Shown here in pieces: positions 8,529 through 17,811 of a DNA stretch of 64,000 nt. Where the stretch lies: NCBI GenBank assembly GCA_019119995.1, contig DWVY01000047.1, positions 26,578 through 90,577 of the forward strand. The letters are read 5' to 3'. The notes under the pieces are model-generated. The model ran no database searches and was not told where the DNA came from. It was given only the letters and a program-made list of their open reading frames with translations. Made by a program: the position numbers and the translations under genes. This stretch comes from Candidatus Mediterraneibacter faecavium. Lineage in GTDB: Bacteria > Bacillota > Clostridia > Lachnospirales > Lachnospiraceae. How positions within the stretch are numbered: position 1 is the first letter of the stretch; each line of letters starts with the position of its first letter.

Positions 8529-9701
8529 TCAGATTCTTGCCACGCCGCTCTTTCTTGCAGCCTCAGCCGTTGCCTTTGCCACAGCGTCTTTTACACGGGA
8601 ATCAAATGCTGCCGGAAGGATGTAATCCGGATTCAACTCCTCGTCGCTAACCAGACCTGCGATCGCATAAGCCGCTGCAACTTTCATCTCATCATTGATG
8701 TCGGATGCACGCACATCGAGAGCTCCGCGGAAGATGCCCGGGAAGCAAAGCACGTTGTTTACCTGGTTCGGGAAATCGCTTCTTCCGGTAGATACGACTG
8801 CTGCCCCTGCCGCTTTCGCCTCGTCCGGGAAGATCTCCGGCGTCGGGTTTGCACACGCGAAGATGATCGGATCTTTTGCCATACTGCGCACCATATCCTG
8901 TGTCAGTGTGCCCGGTGCGGATACTCCGATAAATACATCAGCGCCTTTGATCACCTCTGCGAGAGTTCCTTTCTCATGGTTAAAGTTTGTGATCTTAGCC
9001 ATCTCTTCCTTGATCGGGTTCAGATAATCTCTTCCCTCATAGATCGCTCCGTGGCGGTCTGTCATGATGACGTTTTTAAGACCCATGGACATAAGCAGTC
9101 TGATGATGGCGATACCGGCTGCGCCTGCGCCGGAAGTTACGATCTTGATGTCTTCGATCTTCTTGCCGACGATCTTCAGCGCATTGATCATACCTGCAAG
9201 CGTGATCACTGCCGTACCGTGCTGGTCGTCATGGAATACCGGAATATCACAGCACTCTTTCAGCCGCTTCTCGATCTCAAAACATCTCGGAGCCGCGATA
9301 TCCTCAAGGTTGATACCGCCGAAGCTTCCCGCGATCAGACTTACTGTCTTCACGATATCGTCCACATCTTTGGATCTGACACAGAGCGGGATTGCATCCA
9401 CATCGCCAAACTCTTTGAACAGTACGCATTTGCCTTCCATAACCGGCATACCAGCCTCCGGTCCGATGTCTCCAAGGCCCAGCACGGCTGTTCCGTCCGT
9501 GACAACAGCTACCGTATTCCAGCGTCTTGTCAGGTCAAAGCTCTTGCTCGGATCTTTCTGGATCTCCAGACAGGGCTGTGCAACTCCCGGCGTGTAGGCA
9601 AGGCTTAACGCCTCCTTGGAATCAACCGCCGCACGGCTTTTGATCTCGATCTTACCTTTCAGTTCATAGTGCATTTTTAATGATTCTTTTGCGTAGTCCA
9701 T
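8529..9701 (-). CDS. NAD(P)-dependent malic enzyme
   Basis: A 390-residue short-form malic enzyme, normal for Gram-positive bacteria. Visible motifs: the Tyr/Lys catalytic region (SLAYTPGVAQPC near residue 33), the metal-binding EDIAAPRCFEIE and FHDDQHGTA, and the Rossmann GAGAAGIA near residue 165. It decarboxylates malate to pyruvate in the cytoplasm. No PTA domain is fused. AGGAGG precedes the ATG by five bases. It is divergent from argG across a 373-base gap and probably single-gene. Oxidised cofactor preference cannot be judged with confidence. Confidence 0.95.
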   Translation of the reverse strand: MDYAKESLKMHYELKGKIEIKSRAAVDSKEALSLAYTPGVAQPCLEIQKDPSKSFDLTRRWNTVAVVTDGTAVLGLGDIGPEAGMPVMEGKCVLFKEFGDVDAIPLCVRSKDVDDIVKTVSLIAGSFGGINLEDIAAPRCFEIEKRLKECCDIPVFHDDQHGTAVITLAGMINALKIVGKKIEDIKIVTSGAGAAGIAIIRLLMSMGLKNVIMTDRHGAIYEGRDYLNPIKEEMAKITNFNHEKGTLAEVIKGADVFIGVSAPGTLTQDMVRSMAKDPIIFACANPTPEIFPDEAKAAGAAVVSTGRSDFPNQVNNVLCFPGIFRGALDVRASDINDEMKVAAAYAIAGLVSDEELNPDYILPAAFDSRVKDAVAKATAEAARKSGVARI

Positions 9702-9887
9702 AACTGCCTCCTGTTGTTTATTCTATTGAAAGCATACAAATGTAATCCGATGTACCCTGTTAGGATCCAGATATACCTTCGTAATTTATACACTCCGCTC
9801 TTATTATACTTCTTTTTTCCCCGAATGGCATTATTTTTTTCAAAACAAAGACACTTTTTGATTTTTTATGCATATCGCAAGTCAAAA

Positions 9888-9905
9888 TATGTATTTTTAT
9901 GCATT
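9888..9905. promoter_or_regulatory. Candidate ARG box (ArgR operator) upstream of argG
   Basis: The 18-base site at 9888-9905 matches 11 of the 12 fixed positions I compared to the enterobacterial ARG box TNTGNATWWWWATNCANA; only the last base differs. Related half-sites with TATGCAT lie at 9918-9935, about three helical turns further on. The cluster sits 45-62 bases upstream of the argG -35 element in the gap shared with malic enzyme, so arginine-dependent control by an ArgR/AhrC protein is likely. The regulator gene is not in the window. Confidence 0.6.
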
Positions 9906-9949
9906 TTATCGTGCATATATGCATAAATTTTATTTTTATAAATTTCTTC

Positions 9950-9978
9950 TTGCATAATTATAAGTTCTGGTGTATAGT
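9950..9978 (+). promoter_or_regulatory. Sigma-A promoter for argG
   Basis: TTGCAT at 9950-9955, a 17-base spacer, and TATAGT at 9973-9978. This gives a leader of about 90 bases before the ATG at 10075. The ribosome-binding site AGGAGG is at 10061-10066. Confidence 0.7.
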
Positions 9979-10074
9979 AATCTGTAGCTTGCCACAGCGA
10001 AAAAATCAACAGAAACCGCTTCCGGGGGATCCGGGCGGCAGCATTTATAAAAATACATTCAGGAGGATATAAAA

Positions 10075-11307
10075 ATGAGTAAAGAAAAAGTAGTTTTAGC
10101 ATATTCCGGCGGACTTGACACAACAGCGATCATCCCGTGGCTGAAAGAGACATTCGGTTACGACGTGATCTGCTGCTGCATCGACTGCGGACAGGGTGAG
10201 GAACTGGATGGACTGGACGAGAGGGCGAAACTCTCCGGAGCGTCAAAGTTATATATTGAAAATATTGTCGACGAATTCGCCGAAGATTTCATCATGCCGT
10301 GCGTAAAAGCAGGCGCTGTATATGAGAACGCATATCTGCTTGGCACGTCCATGGCGCGTCCGGCCATCGCGAAAAAGCTGGTTGAGATCGCACGCAAGGA
10401 AGGTGCTGTTGCTATCTGCCACGGCGCTACAGGAAAGGGAAACGACCAGATCCGTTTCGAGCTCGGCATCAAGGCTCTCGCTCCGGACATCAAGATCATC
10501 GCTCCGTGGCGTATGACAGATCTGTGGACCATGCAGTCTCGTGAAGACGAGATCGAATACTGCAAGGCTCACGGCATCGATCTTCCGTTCGATACAAAGC
10601 ACAGCTACAGCCGCGACCGCAACCTGTGGCATATCAGCCACGAAGGTCTGGAACTGGAGGATCCGTCTGTAGAGCCGAATTACGACGATCTGCTCGTCTT
10701 AAGCGTATCCCCGGAGAACGCGCCGGACGAACCGGAATATGTGACAATGACATTTGAGGCCGGTGTTCCGAAGACGATCAACGGCAAAGCAATGAAAGTA
10801 GCCGACATCATCAAAGAGCTCAACACACTGGGCGGAAAGCACGGCATCGGCATCATTGACATCGTAGAGAACCGTGTCGTAGGCATGAAGTCCCGCGGAG
10901 TATACGAGACGCCGGGCGGAACGATCCTGATGGCCGCTCACCAGCAGTTGGAAGAGCTGATCCTTGACCGCGCTACATACGAAGTGAAGAAAGAGATGGG
11001 CAACAAACTTGCTCAGGTTGTATATGAAGGAAAATGGTTCACACCGCTGTGCGAAGCGATCCGCGCATTTGTTGATGTGACACAGCAGTATGTGACAGGC
11101 GAAGTGAAGTTCAAACTGTACAAAGGCAACATTATCAAAGCCGGCGAGACATCCCCGTACTCCCTGTACAGCGAGTCACTGGCAAGCTTCACAACAGGCG
11201 ATATGTACGACCACCACGACGCAGACGGATTCATCACACTGTTCGGACTGCCTCTTAAAGTCCGCGCGATGAAGATGCAGGAACTGGCAAAAGAGAACCA
11301 GAAATAA
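10075..11307 (+). CDS. argG: Argininosuccinate synthase
   Basis: A 410-residue enzyme, full length. The N-terminal ATP-pyrophosphatase loop reads AYSGGLDTT (residues 8-16). Further on are the citrulline/aspartate-site segments HGATGKGNDQ and SYSRDRNLWH. It joins citrulline and aspartate using ATP in arginine synthesis. argH, the usual next gene, is not downstream; a strong hairpin follows instead, so argG is monocistronic here. AGGAGG lies eight bases before the ATG. Codon use is biased towards C-ending codons more than in its neighbours, consistent with high expression. Confidence 0.98.
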   Translation: MSKEKVVLAYSGGLDTTAIIPWLKETFGYDVICCCIDCGQGEELDGLDERAKLSGASKLYIENIVDEFAEDFIMPCVKAGAVYENAYLLGTSMARPAIAKKLVEIARKEGAVAICHGATGKGNDQIRFELGIKALAPDIKIIAPWRMTDLWTMQSREDEIEYCKAHGIDLPFDTKHSYSRDRNLWHISHEGLELEDPSVEPNYDDLLVLSVSPENAPDEPEYVTMTFEAGVPKTINGKAMKVADIIKELNTLGGKHGIGIIDIVENRVVGMKSRGVYETPGGTILMAAHQQLEELILDRATYEVKKEMGNKLAQVVYEGKWFTPLCEAIRAFVDVTQQYVTGEVKFKLYKGNIIKAGETSPYSLYSESLASFTTGDMYDHHDADGFITLFGLPLKVRAMKMQELAKENQK

Positions 11308-11330
11308 TTTATAAATTCATAATAAAACAA

Positions 11331-11391
11331 GCCAGCGGCAATGGTACGCATCTCATTTGCAGATACACACCATTGCCGCTGGCTATTTTTT
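11331..11391 (+). terminator. Intrinsic terminator after argG
   Basis: A 14-bp perfect stem, gccagcggcaatgg (11331-11344) with ccattgccgctggc (11370-11383), followed by TATTTTTTC. It stands between convergent argG and the lipoprotein gene; a run of A on the left side suggests it may act in both directions. Confidence 0.88.
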
Positions 11392-11407
11392 CTACTATAG
11401 GCAATAC

Positions 11408-12193
11408 CTATTGCACAGGCAGGTCATCCGGTATACTGATCTCGATATCTTTTTCATATGTAATCTGATAATCCATCTCAGGATAACCATATTTTCCAGA
11501 ATGATCAACTGACTCCTCTGCGTCTTCAAACTTCATGCCATCAGCCACCAGTTTCGATATCTCCATTACACGACCGGTGCCCAACTGAAGTATATGTATA
11601 CTATCAACTTTCTCTGTCTCCTTATCAATATAGTATTCCACTTTTACCGGCAGCGTCATGTTTATCGTAGCATTTGGGTCATCACTTAATCCGGGCGGAT
11701 AAGAATTAACCGGAGTCTCTACTTCATATTCGGCACTGACTACAAAGCATTGTTCCTCGATACGATCAAACTTGTACTCCAGGCCATCCCGATCATACCA
11801 ATTCGGCCCTCTCGCCTCTTTATTTGCCTTTCCGCTTGAAGTGATCCAGTCTGTTTTCTGATCACCTGATAATACGATAGTAACATAAAAATTAAGAGTT
11901 CCGTCATTTTCTATCCAATATTTCTCATATTCTCCCTGCGGTGGTTCCAGAGTGGTGATTTCATACTGTATGTATGGTTCCTCTGTTTTCATTCCTTTTC
12001 GTTCATCTAATACATCTTTGCTTCCATCCAGCCCCAGATTGTAATACTCCACAGTATAACTATAGTCTTTGGAATTAAACTCTTCGATAACCCTCGCTGC
12101 TTCATCAGGAGTAATCTCTTTTTTTGAACATCCAGTACATATAAATAATAGTAATGAGACAAGAAGAAACTTTGCTATTCCATCCGAGATCAA
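11408..12193 (-). CDS. Putative lipoprotein of unknown function with disrupted 5' end
   Basis: The frame encodes a lipoprotein signal: AKFLLVSLLLFICTGC, with the lipobox LFICTGC's last Cys as lipidation site, followed by SKKEITPDEAARV and about 240 residues rich in Asp, Glu and Tyr. I do not recognise the family. There is no ATG in a sensible place. The only upstream initiator in frame is TTG at 12191-12193, preceded by a purine-rich stretch; an ATA codon sits exactly before GCA-AAG-TTT where a start would be expected. The first 90 bases lie inside the end of the aldo/keto reductase gene in another frame. The original promoter and start seem to have been lost by a deletion. Confidence 0.55.
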   Translation of the reverse strand: MISDGIAKFLLVSLLLFICTGCSKKEITPDEAARVIEEFNSKDYSYTVEYYNLGLDGSKDVLDERKGMKTEEPYIQYEITTLEPPQGEYEKYWIENDGTLNFYVTIVLSGDQKTDWITSSGKANKEARGPNWYDRDGLEYKFDRIEEQCFVVSAEYEVETPVNSYPPGLSDDPNATINMTLPVKVEYYIDKETEKVDSIHILQLGTGRVMEISKLVADGMKFEDAEESVDHSGKYGYPEMDYQITYEKDIEISIPDDLPVQ

Positions 12194-13202
12194 GCCACTT
12201 TTCCTCTTCCGGGCTGAGCACGATATCAAGCGCGTCGATCGAGCTCTGCAGCTCTTCTTTATTGGCTGCGCCCACGATCGGATACACGTCAAGTCCTGCG
12301 TTCAGGATATATGCCATGGCAATCTGCGGGATCGTGCATCCCTTCTTTTCTGCCAGCTCTGCACACCGCTCCAGTCTCGTAAAGTTTTCGTCAAAGCAGA
12401 ACGAATTTGCGCAGATCGGATCGATCTTCTCTGTATGACCGCTCAGCTGGTCTTTCGTAGCCTTGCCCATGAAAAGGAACATCGGATTGAAATCTTCATT
12501 TTTCTGAGCTTCGTACAGCTCTCTTGTGATCCTGCCTGAGAAAAAGCCTCTGGCAAGACTTGAGAAAGAGAATACCGGCATCTGTGTTTTCCTGTACCAT
12601 TCTCTCGCTTCCGCATTCTTAGGACCGCTGATCGACACGTTTCCCGGTCCCCACGGATCCGCCTTGTAATCAGCCAGTGTAAAGTTCGGACTGCTGAAAT
12701 CAAGGCCGTGCAGTCCGTGTGCAGCCGCATAATCATTAGCCTCCTGGATCCTCTCATGACGCCAGTTAGACACTCCGAAAGAACGGATGCGTCCTGCCTT
12801 ATAATGCTCATTAAGCGCTTCCATCAGTTTCCCGACCGGATAGCTCTCATCATCTTTATGGATCAGATAGATGTCGATGTAATCGGTCTGCAGCTTTGCC
12901 TGCGAATCATAGAGATCTGCGTGAAGGTCAAAATCATGGACTCTGCTGCGGAACTGATTCGGATGGCATCCTTTCGTAATAACCACCACGTCTTCTCTGT
13001 TTCCTCTTGCTTTCATCCATTTTCCCAGTGTCACTTCGCTGTCGCCGTAAGACTGGGCGGAGTCAAATATATTGACTCCCATCTCAGTCGCCATATCCAG
13101 ATAACGGAATCCGTCCTCTTCGGATCCGTTATACAGATACATCGTACCCATGATCAGGCGGGAAACATCCCTGTCCAGTGTTTTCAGTTTTTTATATCTC
13201 AT
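12105..13202 (-). CDS. Aldo/keto reductase with an abnormal C-terminus
   Basis: About 365 residues. The TIM-barrel AKR motifs are present: the catalytic Asp/Tyr pair in NIFDSAQSYGDSE, Lys in VVITKGCH, and His in YLIHKDD; a cofactor loop near PIVGAANKEELQ closes the domain. Up to the LSPEEEKWLDL segment it reads as a normal family member. The last 27 residues (from GWNSKVSSC) are hydrophobic and out of character because the frame runs into the lipoprotein gene. The start at 13202 was chosen for its GGAGGAG site and its ATGA overlap with the VOC gene. Last gene of the AraC-linked glycoside operon; NADPH-dependent reduction of a sugar-derived carbonyl is plausible. Confidence 0.85.
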   Translation of the reverse strand: MRYKKLKTLDRDVSRLIMGTMYLYNGSEEDGFRYLDMATEMGVNIFDSAQSYGDSEVTLGKWMKARGNREDVVVITKGCHPNQFRSRVHDFDLHADLYDSQAKLQTDYIDIYLIHKDDESYPVGKLMEALNEHYKAGRIRSFGVSNWRHERIQEANDYAAAHGLHGLDFSSPNFTLADYKADPWGPGNVSISGPKNAEAREWYRKTQMPVFSFSSLARGFFSGRITRELYEAQKNEDFNPMFLFMGKATKDQLSGHTEKIDPICANSFCFDENFTRLERCAELAEKKGCTIPQIAMAYILNAGLDVYPIVGAANKEELQSSIDALDIVLSPEEEKWLDLGWNSKVSSCLITIIYMYWMFKKRDYS

Positions 13203-13645
13203 GCTTCTTCTCCTCCCGATACTTCGATCAGCAGCCCTGCCTCTTTCAAAAGGTCTGCATAAGCCACCAGCGGACGCCCGTCCGGCCACTCTACATTAAG
13301 ATAAGGCGGCCGTCCGGAGATTTTCTCCGCCTCGCCTGTGATCGTCTGATAACTGTCTGCCGTGTCAAACTTTACATGATGCAGTCCCGGTCCTTTCTCT
13401 CTAAGCCAGTCTGCGTATACGCCCTCGCCTGTGGGCGTGATCAGCTCAATCTCATAGCCGTCCCCGTGGAACATTGCTGTACGGATTTCCAGTCCATGTC
13501 CGCCGTTCACACGCATCTGCGCAAAAAACTCTCTGGCGTCCTGGATCTCCCACGGTCCTATTCCCAGTGTTTCTTCATATATTTTTACTGCTTTTTCCAA
13601 ATCTTCCACAACAATTCCAAGATGTATGATCTTTCCCAGCTTCAT
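13199..13645 (-). CDS. VOC (glyoxalase/bleomycin resistance) superfamily protein
   Basis: A 148-residue protein starting MKLGKIIHLGIVVEDL, the classic first strand and helix of a vicinal-oxygen-chelate half. Metal ligand candidates are the His in IIHLGIV, Glu in GLEIRTA, His in LHHVKFD, and a late Glu in LIEVSGG. The closest general pattern is methylmalonyl-CoA epimerase or a lyase/isomerase of sugar-derived acids. It lies in the glycoside operon between the glycosidase and the aldo/keto reductase and overlaps the latter by four bases, so an epimerase or lyase step in breakdown of a modified sugar or aglycone is a fair inference. Confidence 0.85.
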   Translation of the reverse strand: MKLGKIIHLGIVVEDLEKAVKIYEETLGIGPWEIQDAREFFAQMRVNGGHGLEIRTAMFHGDGYEIELITPTGEGVYADWLREKGPGLHHVKFDTADSYQTITGEAEKISGRPPYLNVEWPDGRPLVAYADLLKEAGLLIEVSGGEEA

Positions 13646-13670
13646 TGAATCTTCCTCCCTGTCGCTGAAT

Positions 13671-16262
13671 CTATTTTTCTTTCACCAGACATACTGTTCC
13701 GAACATACCGGACGGTTCCATAACCGCCCTGTCGGGTCCGAAGATTCCGGGCTTTGTGTTCGCGTCTCTCAGCAGTGTGTTAGCTACTTTGACAGTGATT
13801 TCATTTTCTCCGTCTGTCAGCGCATCCGTAATATCCATATCATATGGCGGGCAGATCTTCATTCCTGCCGAAGCTCCGTTGACAGTCACTCCCATGCATT
13901 CAAATACATACTGTGGACTGAAAATATATCTGCTGCCGTCTTTCTTTACATTTACCGTCTTTGTATATTCCATGACCCCGGAGAAATCTCTATATTTTTC
14001 GGAAACCGGATGAAGGCTGTCCAGCTCTTCCGCTTCTGTCCAGCTGCCGCTTCCGGCTGCACACATCCTGAATTTCCAGCCGGCAGAAATATCTTCTGCT
14101 TCTGTCACAGTCCCTTTGAAGCATTCTTCCGGTTCACACTCCGGTGAGACTGCCAGAACAACCGACTCATACGGCTTCAGCTCCAGACGGATACTATCTC
14201 CGCTCTGCTCTGCTTTATGCCATTTGTCTGTCATAGCATCATAGAGTCCGTATATCCCCTGCTCCTTCAGCGTCACCTTCGCAGTGATCGTATCGGACAG
14301 TGATGTATTGAAGAAGAAATAGATATCTTTATCTTTCCTGTAGTGATATACGCTTAAATTTTTGTATTCTTTATCTGTCTGTATGTCACAGACTCCTGAT
14401 TTTTTCAGTGTGTCCGCCAGTTCTTCCAACCTTACCGCCGGGTATTTATCCAGTACCTGCGCACTGTATGCCCCGCCGGTCACTTTCTCCGGCTTACGGT
14501 TCACAAAGATCACCTGCAGATCCGGATTTGCAATGATAAATTTAACCGCTTCTTCTGAAATGCACTCTGCTTCCGGAATGATAAGCACTTTCATGCTCCG
14601 TCCGTTGACGATCAGGGTGCCGTTCTCGACTTTTGTACCGTAATAATCGCTGTCCGCAAATACATCCGCCGGGATCACCTCGTAATCGATCTGATGTTCC
14701 AGCAGTTCTCTGCCCGGCGCATAAAACGGCATCGTCTCGCCGGCCCAGTCAGCTTCCGCTTCATAGAGTACAGCCGCCTGAGGCACATTGACTCCTCCGT
14801 CAAAGATCCGGCACAGCCTGTCCGTATATTCCATCAATTTCCCGAAAAACGGAAACTGCGGGTTATTTCCTCTTGCATAGTAATGCGGCGGGCAGTCATC
14901 ATCCGGATATTCCGCCATAGAAAATGCGTGCGGCACAAAACGGTTCACACCCTGGGCAATAAAGCTGTCCACCATCCATTTCATGTTCTTCACGCCCAGG
15001 CTCCATCCATAAGCTCCGAAGTTCTCACAGAGCAGGCGCCCTTTCTTCTTCGGGTCGATGGCGGCTGCAGATGCTCCCAGTTTTCCGATCCCGTAGTGAT
15101 AGAATGCAGGATCCCAGCGGATAGCGCCGTTGTGTCTTGTACTGTCCGGATTCCCCGGGATCAGCTGATTACCGATATTGTCGATACCGGCTATATCCTG
15201 TCCTGCCATTGCCCGGAAATAGTGGGCCGCGCCGCTGCCCAGTCTGGAGTGCTGGCCGCCGTCCTCAACAACATGTCCGATATACTCCACGCCGTGCTCC
15301 CTGCACCATCTGCCGAGCTGGCCGCTGAAGTTCTTCGCATACAGTCTGCTTACACAGTCCATATAGTGGAATCTCAGATCACTGTATTCGCCATTTGCAT
15401 CTTCATACCAGAGATAAGGGATCTTATTCTTCCATTCATATCCGCACGCTTTTGCAAATATCTCTTCCATCTCCTCGCCCCATGGAAGCGGCATCAGCTT
15501 TGTTCCGATCTTGTCATTCATCTCAAGTCCATTTGTGTTATAGAAACCCGGCTCGTCTGAGAAGAATCCGAGGATCGTCTTTCCGAATTCGTCCTTATAT
15601 CGCTCATAATGCGGTTCATACACACTCTCGATGAGCACCTGCACGGATTTTTCATCAATATAGTTGATATATTCCGGATTGGAACCAAAATCCGTAGTCA
15701 CAAAGTTAACATGGATCCTCCATGTTCCTGCCGGAATATCCCATGTCAGGATCCCGTCCTGGATATTTTCTGTCAGATCGACCACTTCACCGCTTAAAAC
15801 TTCGCCTTTCTCTACACGGCATGCTGTCACACTGACAATCCGTTTTTCATCAAGGACCGGCTTCACCATCGGTTTGCCAAGATCCATCCACGTGATCTGT
15901 TTTGTCGTCATCAGATCTACATTAACCTGTGCAGCCGGAACCGGTCCGGTCAGTTCAGCAAACTGGGAATAAAGATAACGTCTCGCACGCTCCGGATACT
16001 TCTTCGGGAGCAGACCATTGGCCTGCCCCGTCGGAAAATGAGCGTCATCCAGTATCCAGATCTTCAGATCTCTTTTCTTTGCCTCTTCCAGTACGATATC
16101 AAGATCGTGCCACCACCCGTCTCCGGCGAAGTCCGGGTGCGGACGCGCTTCCAGACATACTGCATGGATATTCGACTCGCTGATCTTCTCCAGCTCTGTC
16201 CTTAAAACGCTTTCTTCTTCTCCCCGCATCCAAAGGAACGGGAATATATATCTTTCACTCAT
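13671..16262 (-). CDS. Large putative glycoside hydrolase (GH2/GH106-like architecture)
   Basis: An 863-residue intracellular protein without signal peptide. The N-terminal two thirds look like a TIM barrel: ICLDARPHPDF-like strand, WILDDAHFPTG, and GFFSDEPGFYNTNG, where the Asp-Glu pair resembles a catalytic acid; a second acidic candidate is in HVVEDGG. The C-terminal part (from about residue 700) is a beta-sandwich resembling a sugar-binding domain (VFECMGVTVNGASAG). Such proteins are annotated as glycosyl hydrolases related to alpha-L-rhamnosidases. Its start codon abuts the stop of the GPH symporter gene, so it probably cleaves the glycoside that transporter imports. The exact GH family is uncertain. 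Confidence 0.75.
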   Translation of the reverse strand: MSERYIFPFLWMRGEEESVLRTELEKISESNIHAVCLEARPHPDFAGDGWWHDLDIVLEEAKKRDLKIWILDDAHFPTGQANGLLPKKYPERARRYLYSQFAELTGPVPAAQVNVDLMTTKQITWMDLGKPMVKPVLDEKRIVSVTACRVEKGEVLSGEVVDLTENIQDGILTWDIPAGTWRIHVNFVTTDFGSNPEYINYIDEKSVQVLIESVYEPHYERYKDEFGKTILGFFSDEPGFYNTNGLEMNDKIGTKLMPLPWGEEMEEIFAKACGYEWKNKIPYLWYEDANGEYSDLRFHYMDCVSRLYAKNFSGQLGRWCREHGVEYIGHVVEDGGQHSRLGSGAAHYFRAMAGQDIAGIDNIGNQLIPGNPDSTRHNGAIRWDPAFYHYGIGKLGASAAAIDPKKKGRLLCENFGAYGWSLGVKNMKWMVDSFIAQGVNRFVPHAFSMAEYPDDDCPPHYYARGNNPQFPFFGKLMEYTDRLCRIFDGGVNVPQAAVLYEAEADWAGETMPFYAPGRELLEHQIDYEVIPADVFADSDYYGTKVENGTLIVNGRSMKVLIIPEAECISEEAVKFIIANPDLQVIFVNRKPEKVTGGAYSAQVLDKYPAVRLEELADTLKKSGVCDIQTDKEYKNLSVYHYRKDKDIYFFFNTSLSDTITAKVTLKEQGIYGLYDAMTDKWHKAEQSGDSIRLELKPYESVVLAVSPECEPEECFKGTVTEAEDISAGWKFRMCAAGSGSWTEAEELDSLHPVSEKYRDFSGVMEYTKTVNVKKDGSRYIFSPQYVFECMGVTVNGASAGMKICPPYDMDITDALTDGENEITVKVANTLLRDANTKPGIFGPDRAVMEPSGMFGTVCLVKEK

Positions 16263-17630
16263 TTAAGCTTCCTTTCTTTCCTCGAGTTTCTGTGTCATAT
16301 CATTGACTGTCTTCTCATCCAGCTTGTACCAGAACATCGGAATGATCGCGATAATGTTCAGAACGCCGGGAACGACATTTACGATCATATTGATCATTGT
16401 AGAAACCGTCTGTGTCTGTTCTACATTCGGCGTATAACCGACTGCATACAGAAGCGGGATAGCTACCGCGCCTACGATCGCTGTTCCAAGCTTCACGCTC
16501 AGAGACTGGAAGGAAAAGACGAATCCCTCGTCACGTACTCCCATCTTGAAGTCTCCATACACAATACAGTCAGCCATCATACCAAAGCAGATACTTGAAG
16601 ATGATGCGGCAAATCCGATAACAGCCGTCACAACCATGATCAGCACTGTATTCGTTGCCGGAATAAAGAACAGAAGGATACATCCGATACTCCATGCCAT
16701 CATCATGATCAGGAACCATCTGATCTTGCCGAATTTACGTGTTGCGATCGGCAGGAACAGATTACCGACAAGCTGTGTCAGTGTCAGTGTTGTAAACATA
16801 ATAGAGATCAGCGTATAGGAATTCATTACATAAATTACATAGTAGGAAAGAACGGACATTCTTCCGATAACTGCAATACATCCTACAAAGAGAGAGAACA
16901 GCAGCATCAGCATATATTTGTTCTTCGCAACATCTTTCAGCGATTCCATGAGCGGACGCCTCGGGGCAGCTGCCTGCGGCTGTTCTGTCACAACCTGTTC
17001 TTTACAGAATTTTGCGCAAAGCCATACAAACGGGATCATAACCAGATTGCAGATCAAAACAGAGATAAAAAATCCTTTTGCATTCGGAGCATCGCTCGCA
17101 CTGAAGAACAGGATCATCGACATGATAACCGCTGACATAACAACCTGGATCACACTGCTGCCGACCTGGCTTGCCGTCACATAGTCCATACGTGCCTGAG
17201 AGTCTTTAGACAGACGGTTCAGCAGACTGTTATATGGAACCTGGACTGCCGTATAAGACATACCTGCTCCGATGTAAAGCACCAGGCAGAGGACGACTTT
17301 TGCCACACCTTCAACCGGGAATACGGTAAATGTAAGGATATTGAACACGGCAAGGAACGGCGGTGCGAACATCAGCCACGGTCTGAATTTGCCCCAGCGG
17401 CTTTTCGTTCGATCCACAATGAATCCCATCATCGGGTCATTGATCGCATCCCACACACGGGCGATCACCATGATCAGTGAGATCGCGCCCGCAGAAAGTG
17501 TCACAATATCTGTATAGAATAAATTCAGATAGTTATTGATTATGTACCAGCTTATGTTGGTTCCGACAGAACCCATAGCATAGGAAAAAGCTACACTCTT
17601 GTTCGTTTTTGCTATTTGATTGTTTCCCAT
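16263..17630 (-). CDS. GPH-family glycoside/pentoside/hexuronide:cation symporter
   Basis: A 455-residue MFS protein with about 12 membrane helices. The cytoplasmic loop after helix 2 has the GPH signature DRTKSRWGKFRPW, and the N-terminus (FSYAMGSVGTNI) is also typical. It would import a glycoside with Na+ or H+. The carboxy-terminal tail is charged (QKLEERKEA). First gene of the operon MFS - glycosidase - VOC - aldo/keto reductase. The upstream 180 bases carry direct repeats that may bind the AraC regulator encoded next door. Confidence 0.93.
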   Translation of the reverse strand: MGNNQIAKTNKSVAFSYAMGSVGTNISWYIINNYLNLFYTDIVTLSAGAISLIMVIARVWDAINDPMMGFIVDRTKSRWGKFRPWLMFAPPFLAVFNILTFTVFPVEGVAKVVLCLVLYIGAGMSYTAVQVPYNSLLNRLSKDSQARMDYVTASQVGSSVIQVVMSAVIMSMILFFSASDAPNAKGFFISVLICNLVMIPFVWLCAKFCKEQVVTEQPQAAAPRRPLMESLKDVAKNKYMLMLLFSLFVGCIAVIGRMSVLSYYVIYVMNSYTLISIMFTTLTLTQLVGNLFLPIATRKFGKIRWFLIMMMAWSIGCILLFFIPATNTVLIMVVTAVIGFAASSSSICFGMMADCIVYGDFKMGVRDEGFVFSFQSLSVKLGTAIVGAVAIPLLYAVGYTPNVEQTQTVSTMINMIVNVVPGVLNIIAIIPMFWYKLDEKTVNDMTQKLEERKEA

Positions 17631-17717
17631 CTCATTACACCTTTCATTCTTTTTCTATTTGTAATACGCGTATTCTTAAGATAGGAAAAGTATAACAACA
17701 GAAGGAAGGAAATGATT

Positions 17718-17750
17718 GTATATTTTTTATTAGATATACAGTATATTTTT
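17718..17750 (-). promoter_or_regulatory. Direct repeats, candidate AraC-type operator upstream of the symporter
   Basis: On the minus strand AAAAATATAC occurs at 17750-17741 and 17727-17718, a period of 23 bases, close to two helical turns. A third related copy (TAAATATAC) is inside the upstream terminator at 17785-17777. AraC-family activators often bind direct repeats of about this spacing just upstream of their target promoter. Inferred from spacing and position. Confidence 0.4.
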
Positions 17751-17760
17751 GATAAATAAA

Positions 17761-17801
17761 AAATGTTTCAAAAGCAGTATATTTACTGTTTTGAAACATT
17801 T
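17761..17801 (-). terminator. Terminator after the AraC-family regulator
   Basis: A 13-bp perfect stem, aaatgtttcaaaa (17761-17773) with ttttgaaacattt (17789-17801), and an inner CAGTA/TACTG pairing. On the minus strand it ends in TTTTTTATTT, directly downstream of the regulator stop codon at 17812. Confidence 0.85.
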
Positions 17802-17811
17802 ATTTCTGATT

